Positions 1 to 9,290 of a stretch of 64,000 nucleotides of DNA are shown here, one piece after another. The position numbers and the translations under genes are program-made. The notes under the pieces were generated by a model. That model was not told the origin of the DNA, did not search any database, and worked only from the letters and a program-made list of their open reading frames with translations. The stretch covers positions 62,001 through 126,000 of the forward strand of contig CACHTQ010000002.1 in the NCBI GenBank assembly GCA_902582845.1, given 5' to 3'. Each line of letters begins with the position of its first letter. Position 1 is the stretch's first letter. The stretch is from an uncultured Pelagibacteraceae bacterium (GTDB taxonomy: Bacteria; Pseudomonadota; Alphaproteobacteria; Pelagibacterales; Pelagibacteraceae).

Positions 1-475
1 CAAGACCTGCTATTTGAACTACTATAATGTCATTATTATCTGTGTCTTTAATTTTAAAATAATTTCTCTCATTATCTTCACTTGCTTTATCAAGAGAAGC
101 ATTCACAAATGTGCCGGGTTTATATAAAATTTCCTCAATTTTACCAGCACATGGAGTTCTATTAACATGGCAATCAAATACGTTCATAAAAACACTAATT
201 TTATTAAATTTTTTATTTTCTAAACCTAGCTCTTTTGGACCATCAACTTCTTCAACTTTTATAATCTCTCCATCAGCAGGACTAACCAGATAATTATTAT
301 CTTCAATAATTACTCTGTCAGGATCTCTAAAAAAATAATAAACCCAGATTGTTAAAACTAAACCAATTAAGCCTAAAAAATTACTGAAACTATAAAATAC
401 GATTGTAATAATTCCTGAGATAACTAGGAACTTGTATCCCTCAGCGTGAATTTTTGGAAATATCTTACTAAACAT
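1..475 (-). CDS. psd: Phosphatidylserine decarboxylase proenzyme, N-terminal part (cut by window edge)
   Basis: The reverse strand reads an open frame from an ATG at 475 to the left window edge, giving about 158 residues. A hydrophobic segment near residues 12-50 is followed by VSPADG and then FMNVFDCHVNRTPCAG, the landmarks of bacterial phosphatidylserine decarboxylases. The enzyme converts phosphatidylserine to phosphatidylethanolamine at the inner membrane and self-cleaves to form a pyruvoyl group. The serine cleavage site lies beyond the edge and cannot be checked. The short start, with little before the hydrophobic segment, fits the compact form of about 210-230 residues rather than the longer E. 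coli form. It is divergent from icd. Confidence 0.85.
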   Translation of the reverse strand, partial: MFSKIFPKIHAEGYKFLVISGIITIVFYSFSNFLGLIGLVLTIWVYYFFRDPDRVIIEDNNYLVSPADGEIIKVEEVDGPKELGLENKKFNKISVFMNVFDCHVNRTPCAGKIEEILYKPGTFVNASLDKASEDNERNYFKIKDTDNNDIIVVQIAGL

Positions 476-485
476 GTTCTTCTAT

Positions 486-513
486 TTGATAATTTTTCAT
501 TAATATGTATATA
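486..513 (+). promoter_or_regulatory. Candidate sigma-70-type promoter of icd
   Basis: TTGATA at 486-491 and TATATA at 508-513 are separated by 16 bases and lie 35 bases before the icd start. Such matches are common by chance in AT-rich DNA, so this is a suggestion only. Confidence 0.35.
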
Positions 514-548
514 AAATTACGAAATTCAATTATTAAGATATAAATAAA

Positions 549-1763
549 GTGAGCAAAATTACTGTAAAAAACCCCATTGTAGAGTTAGATGGTGATGAAA
601 TGACCAGAATAATCTGGGAATTTATTAAAAAAAAATTAATCCTTCCTTATCTTGATATCGGTATTGAGTACTATGATTTAGGTATGAAGAGTAGAGATGA
701 TACGGATGACCAGATTACAATAGACTCTGCTAATGCGATTAAGAAAATTGGTGTAGGTATAAAGTGCGCTACAATCACTCCTGATGAAGCACGAGTTGAA
801 GAATTTAATTTAAAAAAAATGTGGAGATCACCGAATGGAACAATAAGAAATATCATTGGTGGAACTGTTTTTAGAGAGCCCATAATTTGTTCTAACATTC
901 CAAAATTAGTGCCTTCATGGTCAGATCCAGTAGTAATTGGCAGACATGCCTTTGGCGATCAATATAGAGCAACCGATTTTAAAGTTCCAGGCAAAGGAAA
1001 GATGGAAGTTAAGTGGACATCAGAAGATGGTAAAGATGAAATTAAATATGAAGTATTTAATTTTACTGGACCAGGAGTTGCTCTTTCTATGTATAACTTA
1101 GATAAATCCATCGAAGACTTTGCTAGATCTTGCTTTAGCTACGGTCTTATAAAAAAATGGCCAGTCTATCTTTCAACGAAAAATACAATCCTTAAGAAGT
1201 ACGATGGACGTTTTAAAGATATATTTGAAGATGTGTTTAATAAAGAATTTAAAGAAAAATTCGATAAGGAAAAAATTACTTATGAACATAGACTAATAGA
1301 CGACATGGTTGCATGTGCAATGAAATGGAGTGGGAAATATATTTGGGCTTGTAAAAACTACGACGGTGATGTTCAGTCTGATACGATGGCGCAGGGTTAT
1401 GGCTCTTTAGGTCTAATGACAAGTACACTCTTAACTCCTGATGGAAAAATTATGGAGGCTGAGGCAGCTCATGGAACGGTTACAAGGCACTATAGAATGC
1501 ATCAGCAAGGAAAAGAAACATCAACCAATCCTATCGCCTCGATTTTTGCCTGGACAAGAGGTTTAGCTCACCGAGGTAAATTAGACAGAAATGATGATCT
1601 TATAAATTTTGCTAATACAGTTGAGCAAGTTTGTATTGATTGTGTCGAAAGTGGTTCTATGACCAAAGATCTAGCGATATTAGTTGGGCCATCAAGTAAG
1701 TACTTAACTACAAATCAATTTCTAGATGAAATCGATAATAATTTAAAAAAGAAATTAAATTAA
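549..1763 (+). CDS. icd: Isocitrate dehydrogenase (NADP), eukaryotic-type
   Basis: The 404-residue product oxidatively decarboxylates isocitrate to 2-oxoglutarate in the TCA cycle. The isocitrate-binding block [18 protein letters not shown] lies at residues 94-111, with S94, N96, R100 and R109. The metal-binding acidic residues are in the [12 protein letters not shown] and YDGDVQSD stretches (about 249-278). HGTVTRH (309-314) is the loop that binds the 2'-phosphate of NADP in this family. It belongs to the dimeric family shared with mitochondrial IDH, not the E. coli type. The start is GTG at 549 with no clear Shine-Dalgarno sequence. Its last 9 bases overlap the 3' end of alaS, which converges on it. 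Confidence 0.96.
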   Translation: MSKITVKNPIVELDGDEMTRIIWEFIKKKLILPYLDIGIEYYDLGMKSRDDTDDQITIDSANAIKKIGVGIKCATITPDEARVEEFNLKKMWRSPNGTIRNIIGGTVFREPIICSNIPKLVPSWSDPVVIGRHAFGDQYRATDFKVPGKGKMEVKWTSEDGKDEIKYEVFNFTGPGVALSMYNLDKSIEDFARSCFSYGLIKKWPVYLSTKNTILKKYDGRFKDIFEDVFNKEFKEKFDKEKITYEHRLIDDMVACAMKWSGKYIWACKNYDGDVQSDTMAQGYGSLGLMTSTLLTPDGKIMEAEAAHGTVTRHYRMHQQGKETSTNPIASIFAWTRGLAHRGKLDRNDDLINFANTVEQVCIDCVESGSMTKDLAILVGPSSKYLTTNQFLDEIDNNLKKKLN

Positions 1764-4421
1764 GGACTTAATTTTTTCAAAAGCTTCATCAATTTTGCTC
1801 TTATCTTGACCCCCTGCTTGAGCAAAATCTTTTCTACCGCCACCACCTTTTCCACCAATTGTCTCTGATCCTAATTTTGCAAATTTTACTGCATCATATT
1901 CATCAACTAATTTATCAGTAATACCAACTGCTAAGCCAACCTTGTCTTCACTGCTTGCAAAAACAATTACAATACCATCGCCTAATTCTTTTTTACCATT
2001 GTCAACTAATTTTCTTAAATCTTTAGGAGGTAAATCTTGCACTTTTTGAAATCTAACTTTTATATTATTTATCTTATCATCTTTAATAATGTTTTTAGTT
2101 TTGTCTTGAAGAACTGAACTAACATTTAGTTGTTCAAGTTGTCGTGAAAGATTTTTTATAATTTCTTTTAAATCTTTATTATCAACATTTGGTTTACCTC
2201 CAAGTTTAATAATTTGCGATGACAAATCTTTAATCGTTTCTTCATCTTTTTGTGTCGATAAAGTTGATAATTTTTCTTTATTCTTAATAAAATCCTCAAG
2301 TTGTTTATCTCTTAAAGCTTCAACTCTTCTAACACCTGCAGCAATAGACGATTGGCTTACAGTTTTAAATTTTCCAATATCACCGGTATTTTTGACATGT
2401 GTTCCTCCACATAACTCTGTTGAAAAGTATGCTTCTTTTTCCTTTCCCATAGACACAACACGAACTTCTTCTCCGTATTTTTCGCCGAAAAAAGCTAGCG
2501 CTCCTTTCTCTATGGCTGCTTTTGGTGTCATAATTCTTGTTGTTACTTCAGAACTATTAGAAACATATTCATTAACTAATTTATCAATAGTCTCAAGCTC
2601 TTCGTTGGTAATCGGTTTCATATGACTGAAGTCAAATCTTAATCTGTCTGGAGCAACTAATGATCCTTTTTGCATAACATGTTTACCTAAGGTTCTTCTT
2701 AATGACTCATGGAGTAAGTGTGTAGCAGAATGGTAAGCTTTTAGATTATCTCTTCTTTCTACATCTATTTTCATTTCCACTACATCATTAATTTTTATTT
2801 CTCCAGTTTTCAAAGATCCGTAATGAACAAATAAGTCTCCAAGTTTTTTTTGCGTATCTTCTACTTCAAAAACAGAATTACCAGAGACAATTGTACCTTT
2901 ATCTCCAAGTTGTCCTCCTGACTCACCATAAAATGGGGTTTGATTGGTAATGATCATACCCTCTTCACCAGACTTTAAAGAATTTGTTTCTTTGTTATCT
3001 TTAATTAAGTTTAACACAACACCCTCAGACTGATTTGACTCGTAACCTAAAAATTCTGTTGGACCAGTTTTATCTTTAATTGAAAACCAAATAGCTTCCT
3101 CAGAACTATCTCCAGAACCTTTCCAATTCTTTTTTGCAAGTTCTTTGCTTTTTTTCATTAATTCATCAAATTTCTGATGATCAACTTTTAATGATTTATT
3201 CTTTAAAATGTCTTCAGTAAGATCTAATGGAAAACCATAGGTGTCATATAATTTGAAAGCGACATCCCCAGGTAAAACTTTGTTTATTTTTGCAATTTCA
3301 TCGTTCAAAATTTTGATACCTCTATCAAGTAAAACTAAAAATTTTTCCTCCTCCATCCTTAAAGTTTCTTTGATTAAAGATTGAGATCTTTCAAGCTCTG
3401 GATAATTTCCTGACATCTCATTTTTTAACGAGTCAAATATTTTATAAAAGATTGGTTCTTTAGATCCTAACAAATGAGAATGTCTCATTCCTCTTCTCAT
3501 AATTCTTCTTAAAACATATCCTCGACCTTCATTTGAGGGTAAAACTCCTTCGGCCAAAAGAAATGAGCTTGCTCTTAAGTGATCAGCAATTACTCTAAAA
3601 CTTGATATATTTTTATCTTCTTGTTTGACTTTTGTTGCATCAGATATTGAGCTAATTAATTTCTTAAAATGATCAGTTTGATAGTTATCATGTGTGCCTT
3701 GTAAAAGAGCTGCAATTCTCTCTAATCCCATCCCTGTATCAACAGATGGTTTTGGCAAATCTATTCTTTTTTCTTTTGAGACTTGCTCATACTGCATAAA
3801 GACCAAATTCCAAATTTCAATAAAACGATCTCCATCTTGATCTTTGGTTCCGGGCAGTCCACCTTTTAAGTGATCACCATGATCATAAAATATTTCTGAG
3901 CAAGGGCCACAAGGGCCAGTTTCACCCATTGACCAGAAGTTATCCGATGTTGCAATTCTAATTATTCTGTCATCACTAAAACCCGCTATTTTTTTCCAGA
4001 AATTAAAAGCTTCATCATCTTCATTAAAAACAGTTACATAAAGCCTATTTTTATCTAAACCAAAATCTTTAGTGATTAAATTCCATGCAAGTTCAATTCC
4101 TCTTTCTTTAAAATAATCTCCAAAGGAAAAGTTTCCCAACATTTCAAAGAAAGTATGATGTCTTGGTGTATAACCAACATTTTCTAAATCATTATGTTTA
4201 CCACCCGCTCTAACGCATTTTTGTGAGGAAGTAGCTCTTTGATAATTTCTTTTTTCTAGACCAGTAAATACATTTTTAAACTGAACCATCCCTGAATTAG
4301 CAAACATTAAGGTTGGGTCATTGTTTGGGACTAAATTGCTAGATTCAACAATCTTATGATCATTTTTTTCAAAGTATTTAAGAAACGTACTTCTTATTTC
4401 ATTTAATGATTTGTCCGCCAT
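1755..4421 (-). CDS. alaS: Alanine--tRNA ligase
   Basis: At 888 residues this is the full length of bacterial AlaRS, which charges tRNA-Ala. The class II catalytic domain fills the first 250 residues (motifs around [18 protein letters not shown] and TDHFKK). The editing domain carries the zinc ligands of [10 protein letters not shown] and the CGGTH motif, and the C-terminal domain ends in a glycine-rich [21 protein letters not shown] stretch. It lies downstream of recA on the same strand, but a hairpin terminator separates them. The 3' end overlaps icd convergently by 9 bases with no terminator visible. Confidence 0.98.
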   Translation of the reverse strand: MADKSLNEIRSTFLKYFEKNDHKIVESSNLVPNNDPTLMFANSGMVQFKNVFTGLEKRNYQRATSSQKCVRAGGKHNDLENVGYTPRHHTFFEMLGNFSFGDYFKERGIELAWNLITKDFGLDKNRLYVTVFNEDDEAFNFWKKIAGFSDDRIIRIATSDNFWSMGETGPCGPCSEIFYDHGDHLKGGLPGTKDQDGDRFIEIWNLVFMQYEQVSKEKRIDLPKPSVDTGMGLERIAALLQGTHDNYQTDHFKKLISSISDATKVKQEDKNISSFRVIADHLRASSFLLAEGVLPSNEGRGYVLRRIMRRGMRHSHLLGSKEPIFYKIFDSLKNEMSGNYPELERSQSLIKETLRMEEEKFLVLLDRGIKILNDEIAKINKVLPGDVAFKLYDTYGFPLDLTEDILKNKSLKVDHQKFDELMKKSKELAKKNWKGSGDSSEEAIWFSIKDKTGPTEFLGYESNQSEGVVLNLIKDNKETNSLKSGEEGMIITNQTPFYGESGGQLGDKGTIVSGNSVFEVEDTQKKLGDLFVHYGSLKTGEIKINDVVEMKIDVERRDNLKAYHSATHLLHESLRRTLGKHVMQKGSLVAPDRLRFDFSHMKPITNEELETIDKLVNEYVSNSSEVTTRIMTPKAAIEKGALAFFGEKYGEEVRVVSMGKEKEAYFSTELCGGTHVKNTGDIGKFKTVSQSSIAAGVRRVEALRDKQLEDFIKNKEKLSTLSTQKDEETIKDLSSQIIKLGGKPNVDNKDLKEIIKNLSRQLEQLNVSSVLQDKTKNIIKDDKINNIKVRFQKVQDLPPKDLRKLVDNGKKELGDGIVIVFASSEDKVGLAVGITDKLVDEYDAVKFAKLGSETIGGKGGGGRKDFAQAGGQDKSKIDEAFEKIKSLI

Positions 4422-4471
4422 ATTTTTAAAATACAGCTTTTTTGTTCTATGTCTAGATAACGATAAGGGGG

Positions 4472-4496
4472 AAAGGCGCTTATAATAAGCGCCTTT
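4472..4496 (-). terminator. Rho-independent-like terminator downstream of recA
   Basis: An 11-bp perfect stem (4472-4482 with 4486-4496, core AAGGCGC/GCGCCTT) closes a 3-base loop between the recA stop and the alaS start. It is by far the most GC-rich hairpin in the neighbourhood. The bases after it on the reverse strand are CCCCCTT rather than a clean U tract. It may therefore act bidirectionally or as an mRNA end-stabilising hairpin. Confidence 0.7.
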
Positions 4497-4520
4497 ATAA
4501 TTTAAAGATGACCTTTAATT

Positions 4521-5669
4521 CTAGTTCTTCTTTGTAGGAGCAGTTTCTTTTGCAGCCTCTTCTTTTTCAGCTACTTTCTTCTCCTTTTCAATTTTTTCAG
4601 GACTTAATGGATTTCCTTCAATTTTCTTTGAAATCACACCAGCTTTTTCTCTAATTGCCATTTCTATTTCTGCAGCAACTTTAGGGTTTTGTGCAAGATA
4701 AGTTTTTGCATTTTCTCTACCTTGTCCAATTTTCTCACCTTTATAAGCATACCAAGCTCCTGATTTTTCAATGATATCAGCTTTTGCACCTAGGTCGACT
4801 AACTCACCCATTTTGCTAATACCTCTTCCATACATCAAATCAAACTCGACAACTTTAAATGGTGGTGCAACTTTGTTTTTAACTACTTTAACTCTTGTAG
4901 TATTTCCAATAATTTCATCTTTGTCTTTGATGGCACCAATTCTTCTAATGTCCATTCTTACAGATGAATAAAACTTAAGTGCGTTACCACCTGATGTTGT
5001 TTCTGGACTTCCAAACATAACACCAATTTTCATTCTGATTTGGTTAATGAAAATCATCATTGTATTTGTATTTGAAATTGAACCAGTTAATTTTCTTAAA
5101 GCTTGACTCATTAATCTCGACTGAAGACCAACATGATGATCTCCCATTTCACCTTCAATTTCAGCTTTTGGAGTTAAAGCTGCAACCGAGTCAATTACGA
5201 TAACTGAAATAGAGCCTGATTTTACTAATGTATCTGCGATTTCTAAAGCTTGTTCACCAGCATCTGGTTGTGAAATTAAAAGCTCCTCAGTATTTACACC
5301 TAATTTTTTTGCGTAAACTGGATCTAAAGCATGCTCTGCATCAACGAATGCACAAATTCCACCTGCTTTTTGAGCTTCAGCAACAACTTGTAATGCTAAT
5401 GTAGTTTTTCCAGAAGACTCTGGCCCGTAAACTTCAATAATTCTTCCTTTAGGTAAACCGCCTATTCCTAAAGCTAAATCTAAACTTAAAGAACCTGTTG
5501 ATATCGACTCGATATCCATTGCTCTTTTTTCACCAAGCTTCATCACAGAACCTTTTCCAAAATTATCTGTGATTTGGCTGATTGCTGCGTCTAAAGCTTT
5601 ATTTTTCTCTTTATTATCCAATTCTTGATCTTTAGTAGATTTAACTACTTTTAAGTTATTTTTAGTCAT
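4521..5669 (-). CDS. recA: Recombinase RecA
   Basis: RecA is the ATP-dependent strand-exchange protein of homologous recombination and the co-protease that triggers LexA and UmuD self-cleavage. The 382-residue product has the Walker A motif GPESSGKTT (about 82-90), the [10 protein letters not shown] Walker B region, and the DNA-binding loop stretches [19 protein letters not shown]. The first 25 residues and the lysine/glutamate-rich C-terminal tail are variable, as usual. The upstream region (5711-5734) has a consensus -10 element adjoining an SOS-like box. It follows tolC on the same strand after 107 bases. Confidence 0.98.
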   Translation of the reverse strand: MTKNNLKVVKSTKDQELDNKEKNKALDAAISQITDNFGKGSVMKLGEKRAMDIESISTGSLSLDLALGIGGLPKGRIIEVYGPESSGKTTLALQVVAEAQKAGGICAFVDAEHALDPVYAKKLGVNTEELLISQPDAGEQALEIADTLVKSGSISVIVIDSVAALTPKAEIEGEMGDHHVGLQSRLMSQALRKLTGSISNTNTMMIFINQIRMKIGVMFGSPETTSGGNALKFYSSVRMDIRRIGAIKDKDEIIGNTTRVKVVKNKVAPPFKVVEFDLMYGRGISKMGELVDLGAKADIIEKSGAWYAYKGEKIGQGRENAKTYLAQNPKVAAEIEMAIREKAGVISKKIEGNPLSPEKIEKEKKVAEKEEAAKETAPTKKN

Positions 5670-5710
5670 TTTTTGCCTCTTTTTTTAATATTTTTATTGC
5701 TCGAATCATG

Positions 5711-5734
5711 ATTATAAATGTACACATTTTGTTC
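5711..5734 (-). promoter_or_regulatory. recA promoter -10 with overlapping SOS-like box
   Basis: On the forward strand GTAC-N7-GTTC lies at 5720-5734, one mismatch from GTTC-N7-GTTC, the known alphaproteobacterial LexA box. Read on the reverse strand, a perfect TATAAT (5716-5711) follows three bases after the box. A repressor bound there would cover the promoter. The core GTACACATTTTG is nearly repeated upstream of umuD (8796-8807). Binding by LexA is inference. Confidence 0.5.
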
Positions 5735-5776
5735 TCATTGGCAAGATTTATTTATTTAAGCCTAAAAAAGCTAATT

Positions 5777-7072
5777 TTATCTCAATTTAAGATATTCGCT
5801 ATTGAGCAATCCGATAGATTTTAAAAGATTAAACTGCGAAAGAATGTAGTTTCTCTCTGAATCTGCCAACGAAATTTGAGCATTAAGTAATAAAGAGTTA
5901 GACTGAATAACCTCTAAAGTAGTTCTATCTGAACCACTATTATATTCAGCCACAATTCCCTCATTTGCGATTTCTGCAGCATTCACTTGAGCTCTTACAG
6001 AATTAAGTAGACTTTTGTTTGATTGATAATTTGACCAGGCACTTGCAACATCTGTTTGATTTTTTTTAATCATGTTATTTAAAAGAAGATTTTTTTGTGT
6101 CTCCATACTTTTGTTTTTATTCAAATTTGCATAATTCTTTCCACCTGAAAAAAAAGGCCATGTTACAGTTGCTTTTAAAGTATCTTGCTCTTTTTCATCA
6201 TAGGTAGAACTTAGATCATCTGTTTTTGATCTATCAAAAGATAAGGTAGCTGTTGGGGCTAAATCAGATCTTGCACTTGTTGTATCTTTTTTTGATTGTT
6301 CATATTCAAGTTGAGCTATAATTAAATCTGGATTACCTTTTTTTGATATCTCTATTGCAGAGTTTAATTCATTGGGTAAATTAACTATTACGATAGATGA
6401 TTTGTCGAGTGCCTCTGTATCATTAATAGTACCAATCACATTTTCATAATTTAGCTTACTGGTTAAAAAATCGTTTTCAGCTTGGATTAATTTTGCTTGT
6501 GCTCCAGCTAAAGAGGACTCTGATTGAGCAACATCCGATAAAGATATATTACCTCGCTCAAGCCTAATTCTATCTGTTTCGACCTGTCGATCTAATAGGT
6601 TAACATTGGATTTATTAATCTTAAGTTTTTCGTTTGCTGAAATTAACCCCGTATAAGCTTCAATTGATTTATATAGAATTTCTTGCTCTTTTTTTAAAAG
6701 CTTTGCTTTAGCTAATTCAATGCCAATTTTACTTTTACTTAATTCAGCACCTCTTCCAAAATCTATTAATGTTTGGGTAATTGTCAATGATTGCACAGTT
6801 GGGTCTACATCTGAAATCGTTGCATCTGTTCCGTTCTGATTGGTTAATTTATTGGTGTCCTCTGAGCTTTTACTTCCACTTAAAGTTACAGATGGTAAAT
6901 ATGAACTTATTGAAATTTTTAATTCTTGCTCTGAAATATTTAAACTTTCTCTTTCAGCATTTAATTCATTGTTATCATTATAAGCTTTTTTTAACGCTGC
7001 AGAAAAAGTTTCAGCATTTGCATTATTAAACAAAAATATAAAACTTGTAATTATAAATAAAATCCTAATCAT
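5777..7072 (-). CDS. tolC: TolC-family outer membrane efflux channel
   Basis: The 431-residue protein starts with a signal peptide (hydrophobic FIITSFIFLF, cleavage probably after NANA near residue 20). It continues with the two internally related helical halves typical of TolC, rich in alanine, serine and asparagine. LIDFGRGAELSKSKIGIELAKAKL and WPFFSGGKNYANLNKNKS mark the strand-helix transitions of the two repeats. TolC trimers form outer-membrane channels for type I secretion and drug efflux. No inner-membrane pump gene is adjacent. The start overlaps the stop of the upstream glycerate kinase gene by 4 bases, suggesting co-transcription. Confidence 0.9.
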   Translation of the reverse strand: MIRILFIITSFIFLFNNANAETFSAALKKAYNDNNELNAERESLNISEQELKISISSYLPSVTLSGSKSSEDTNKLTNQNGTDATISDVDPTVQSLTITQTLIDFGRGAELSKSKIGIELAKAKLLKKEQEILYKSIEAYTGLISANEKLKINKSNVNLLDRQVETDRIRLERGNISLSDVAQSESSLAGAQAKLIQAENDFLTSKLNYENVIGTINDTEALDKSSIVIVNLPNELNSAIEISKKGNPDLIIAQLEYEQSKKDTTSARSDLAPTATLSFDRSKTDDLSSTYDEKEQDTLKATVTWPFFSGGKNYANLNKNKSMETQKNLLLNNMIKKNQTDVASAWSNYQSNKSLLNSVRAQVNAAEIANEGIVAEYNSGSDRTTLEVIQSNSLLLNAQISLADSERNYILSQFNLLKSIGLLNSEYLKLR

Positions 7073-7992
7073 TTCTTTTTATATACAGCAGATTTAATTT
7101 GATGGTTACTATTTAAATTGAATATAACTGATGCATATTTGGGCATATTTCTAAACATGTTTTGAGTAATTCTTTGATAAGTTTGCATAAAATTTAATAC
7201 ATCACCTCTACTCATTATTTTTGATTTTACTTTGCTTTGAACCCAAAGTTTCCTCTCTTGTTTTAATCTCCATTTTTGTAACAAGCTAAAATTTTTTGCT
7301 TTTAGATAAACCAAACAATTTAATTGTGAATATAAATTTTTATATTTTGATTTTAATTGATTGTTAACATATTTTCTCCAAATCTGTTTTTGATCTTTTG
7401 CCTTTTCCAATGAATTAATTGTTTTCTTTAAAGTATTATTTTTTTCTGATTTTGCACCAACACACCATCCTTCAAAAATGATAACATCTGGTCTCTTTTT
7501 TAAATCGTACCATTTCTTTTTATTATACCTGTCATCGATAGCTTTATTAAATGTTGGTAATTTTAATCTATTGAATTTCTTACTTTTTGACTTTTTAAAA
7601 AAATTTAACATCATATTAATGTCATGTGTTCCAGGCACGCCTCTAGTTAAAAGCATAGGGTGAACTCTTTTTGATAAATTTATTCTCTCTTTTCTTGTTT
7701 TATAGAAGTCATCTATTGAAATTCTAAAAACATTTAATTTAAAGTATTTTGTTAATATAATTCTGATTAAAGAACTAATTGTGGTTTTACCAGTTCCTTG
7801 TCCTCCTGCTAATCCTACAAAATACGGTTTTTTTTTATCAGCTTTTTCACTGATCCAAAAACATAGAGGAATTAAGAAAGATTTAATCATCCTTTCTTTA
7901 TTTTTGAATTTATCGGCTTTTGTCTCTTGAGATTTAATGAACTTTAAACAGTCTTTTTTTACCCTACCAAAGCATAAACTAAATTGTTGCAT
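7069..7992 (-). CDS. D-glycerate 3-kinase, plant GLYK / Tda10-type P-loop kinase
   Basis: The 307-residue protein has the P-loop GLAGGQGTGKTT (60-71), then SIDDFYKTR (92-100), RGVPGTHD (117-124) and FEGWCVG (173-179). This motif order is that of plant glycerate kinases and the yeast Tda10 relatives, part of the uridine kinase/phosphoribulokinase superfamily. It would phosphorylate D-glycerate to 3-phosphoglycerate and feed photorespiration-like or glycolate-derived carbon into central metabolism. The first 50 residues are poorly conserved and M35 is an alternative start. It overlaps tolC by 4 bases and starts 5 bases after the GFA-family stop. The substrate is inferred from family motifs. Confidence 0.75.
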   Translation of the reverse strand: MQQFSLCFGRVKKDCLKFIKSQETKADKFKNKERMIKSFLIPLCFWISEKADKKKPYFVGLAGGQGTGKTTISSLIRIILTKYFKLNVFRISIDDFYKTRKERINLSKRVHPMLLTRGVPGTHDINMMLNFFKKSKSKKFNRLKLPTFNKAIDDRYNKKKWYDLKKRPDVIIFEGWCVGAKSEKNNTLKKTINSLEKAKDQKQIWRKYVNNQLKSKYKNLYSQLNCLVYLKAKNFSLLQKWRLKQERKLWVQSKVKSKIMSRGDVLNFMQTYQRITQNMFRNMPKYASVIFNLNSNHQIKSAVYKKK

Positions 7993-7997
7993 GAAAA

Positions 7998-8372
7998 TTA
8001 TTTTTTATCTAAAGGATGATTTTGACCATCATTTACTGGAACATCTTTGATATCAAAAGTATTTATTTCATCAATACACCCAACATTAAATCCTGTCATC
8101 GCTGGATTTATTCTTGGGTTGTGATGGGTATAAATTCCACAATCTGAGCAAAAGTAATGTTTGGCAACTTTTGAATGAAATTGATAAAGTTTTAATTTTT
8201 CTTCACCTTTAACAATTTTAAAATCTTCATTTTTTACCATAGACATAATTGCTCCTTTTCTTTTACAAATAGAACAATTGCATTTTATTACTTTGGCTAA
8301 GTCTCCCTCTAAATTTATTTCAGCTTCTATAGCACCACAATGACACGATAGTTTTTTCACTATTCTCCCCAT
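7998..8372 (-). CDS. GFA-family zinc protein (glutathione-dependent formaldehyde-activating enzyme-like)
   Basis: The 124-residue product contains the complete cysteine pattern of this family: C10-H-C12, C31-N-C33-x2-C36 and C75-x2-C78. These ligands hold two zinc ions in the GFA fold. The characterised member was proposed to speed up S-hydroxymethylglutathione formation, but most homologues have no assigned substrate. It overlaps the upstream cupin gene by 13 bases, so the two are probably translated together. A specific role in formaldehyde metabolism should not be assumed. Confidence 0.75.
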   Translation of the reverse strand: MGRIVKKLSCHCGAIEAEINLEGDLAKVIKCNCSICKRKGAIMSMVKNEDFKIVKGEEKLKLYQFHSKVAKHYFCSDCGIYTHHNPRINPAMTGFNVGCIDEINTFDIKDVPVNDGQNHPLDKK

Positions 8373-8710
8373 TTTCCATGAAACTCATAAACTACTGCAG
8401 GTTTGTCACCTACTACCCAACCATCATGACCTGGTTCTATTGAATATGCATCACCAGCCTTATAAGTTAATTCAGTTCCATCATCATGTTTTGCGCAAAC
8501 TGCTCCTGAAACAATTACACCTAAATGTTTTGCTTTACAGCTATCTGTGCCAACTGTTGGCTTAATGTCTTGTGACCATTTCCAACCTGGTTGTAAAACT
8601 AATCTCATAACTCTTTGATCTCCTACTTTCACAATATCTATTTTAGCATTTTTAAAATTCGTGTTACTTTCGTCTGGATTGTCAAAAGTTTTGACTTCAA
8701 TTGAACTCAT
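8360..8710 (-). CDS. Small cupin-domain protein
   Basis: This is a 116-residue single-domain protein. A beta-rich middle part has LQPGWKWSQ (about 38-46), then HLGVIVSGAVCAKHDDGTE and KAGDAYSIEPGHDGWVVGD, and a terminal YEFHGKWGE. The spacing fits the two cupin motifs, with histidines in HLG, KHDD, GHDG and EFHG as candidate metal ligands. No substrate can be assigned. It is the first gene of a set running cupin, GFA protein, glycerate kinase and tolC on the reverse strand, divergent from umuD across 154 bases. Confidence 0.7.
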   Translation of the reverse strand: MSSIEVKTFDNPDESNTNFKNAKIDIVKVGDQRVMRLVLQPGWKWSQDIKPTVGTDSCKAKHLGVIVSGAVCAKHDDGTELTYKAGDAYSIEPGHDGWVVGDKPAVVYEFHGKWGE

Positions 8711-8763
8711 TATTTTTCTCCTTTTATAATTAAATTAGAATTTAAAACTATCCTTGGTTGAAG

Positions 8764-8772
8764 TTATCCACA
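8764..8772 (+). promoter_or_regulatory. Isolated perfect DnaA-box 9-mer
   Basis: TTATCCACA matches the strong DnaA box exactly. It stands alone in the cupin-umuD intergenic region. About one such 9-mer would be expected by chance in a window this size, so it is recorded as a site, not as an origin. Confidence 0.25.
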
Positions 8773-8788
8773 AGCATACAAAATATAG

Positions 8789-8823
8789 TTTTGATGTTCA
8801 CGTTTTGATTCACTTTTGATTCA
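8789..8823 (+). promoter_or_regulatory. Three tandem TTTTGAT(G)TTCA repeats upstream of umuD (candidate SOS operator)
   Basis: Copies lie at 8789-8800 (with an extra G), 8803-8812 and 8814-8823. Their TTC cores start 12 and then 11 bases apart, about one helical turn. The alphaproteobacterial LexA box GTTC-N7-GTTC also has an 11-base period. The first part, GTTCACGTTTTG (8796-8807), differs from the recA-promoter sequence GTACACATTTTG at two positions. Operator function is inferred. Confidence 0.45.
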
Positions 8824-8864
8824 ATTACGGACTCAAAATACAACCTCTTGCGTGCATTGTATAA

Positions 8865-9290
8865 ATGGGCTATAAATTAGAACAAAACAAGAACATGAAA
8901 CTAACTATTCCCTATTATCTACATAAAGCTGGTGCTGGTTTCCCATCACCTGCCACTGATTATATCGAAGAAGATATCGATCTGAACATGCATTTAATCA
9001 AAAATGTTCCGGCTACTTTTATTATCAGAGTTCAGGGTAAATCCATGGTCGATGTTGGGATTAATGATGGAGACTTATTAGTTGTCGATAAAAGTTTAAA
9101 ACCAAAAAATTTTTCAACGGTTATTGCAAATGTTCATGATGAGCTTGTAGTTAAAACTTTAGTTCAAGAAAGAGATAAAAAATTTCTATCCTCTGGGTCT
9201 AAAGATTTTTCTAATAGAATTTTAATTAATGAAGAAGAAGACGTTTTTATTTGGGGGGTTGTGACTTATGTCATCCATTCTACGTACTAA
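8865..9290 (+). CDS. umuD: UmuD-like S24 autoprotease, DNA polymerase V subunit
   Basis: The 141-residue protein aligns with E. coli UmuD without gaps around its key sites. The cleavage pair is A24-G25 within KAGAGFPSPATDY, the nucleophile is S60 in GKSM, and the general base is K97 in VVKTL. These are the same residue numbers as in E. coli UmuD, which supports the ATG at 8865. RecA-stimulated self-cleavage would give UmuD', which activates UmuC for translesion synthesis. There is no N-terminal helix-turn-helix, so it is not LexA. Its 3' end overlaps umuC by 23 bases, indicating translational coupling. Confidence 0.9.
   Translation: MGYKLEQNKNMKLTIPYYLHKAGAGFPSPATDYIEEDIDLNMHLIKNVPATFIIRVQGKSMVDVGINDGDLLVVDKSLKPKNFSTVIANVHDELVVKTLVQERDKKFLSSGSKDFSNRILINEEEDVFIWGVVTYVIHSTY

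Noticed and set aside
5690-5776. AGC-CTAAAAAA-GCT hairpin after tolC as a terminator
   Set aside because: The stem is only three base pairs, too weak to claim.
8711-8864. Replication origin suggested by a DnaA box in an AT-rich gap
   Set aside because: Only one box is present and there are no origin-associated genes nearby.
8865-9290. Reading the S24 peptidase as LexA
   Set aside because: There is no N-terminal winged helix-turn-helix, the length is that of UmuD, and umuC follows directly.
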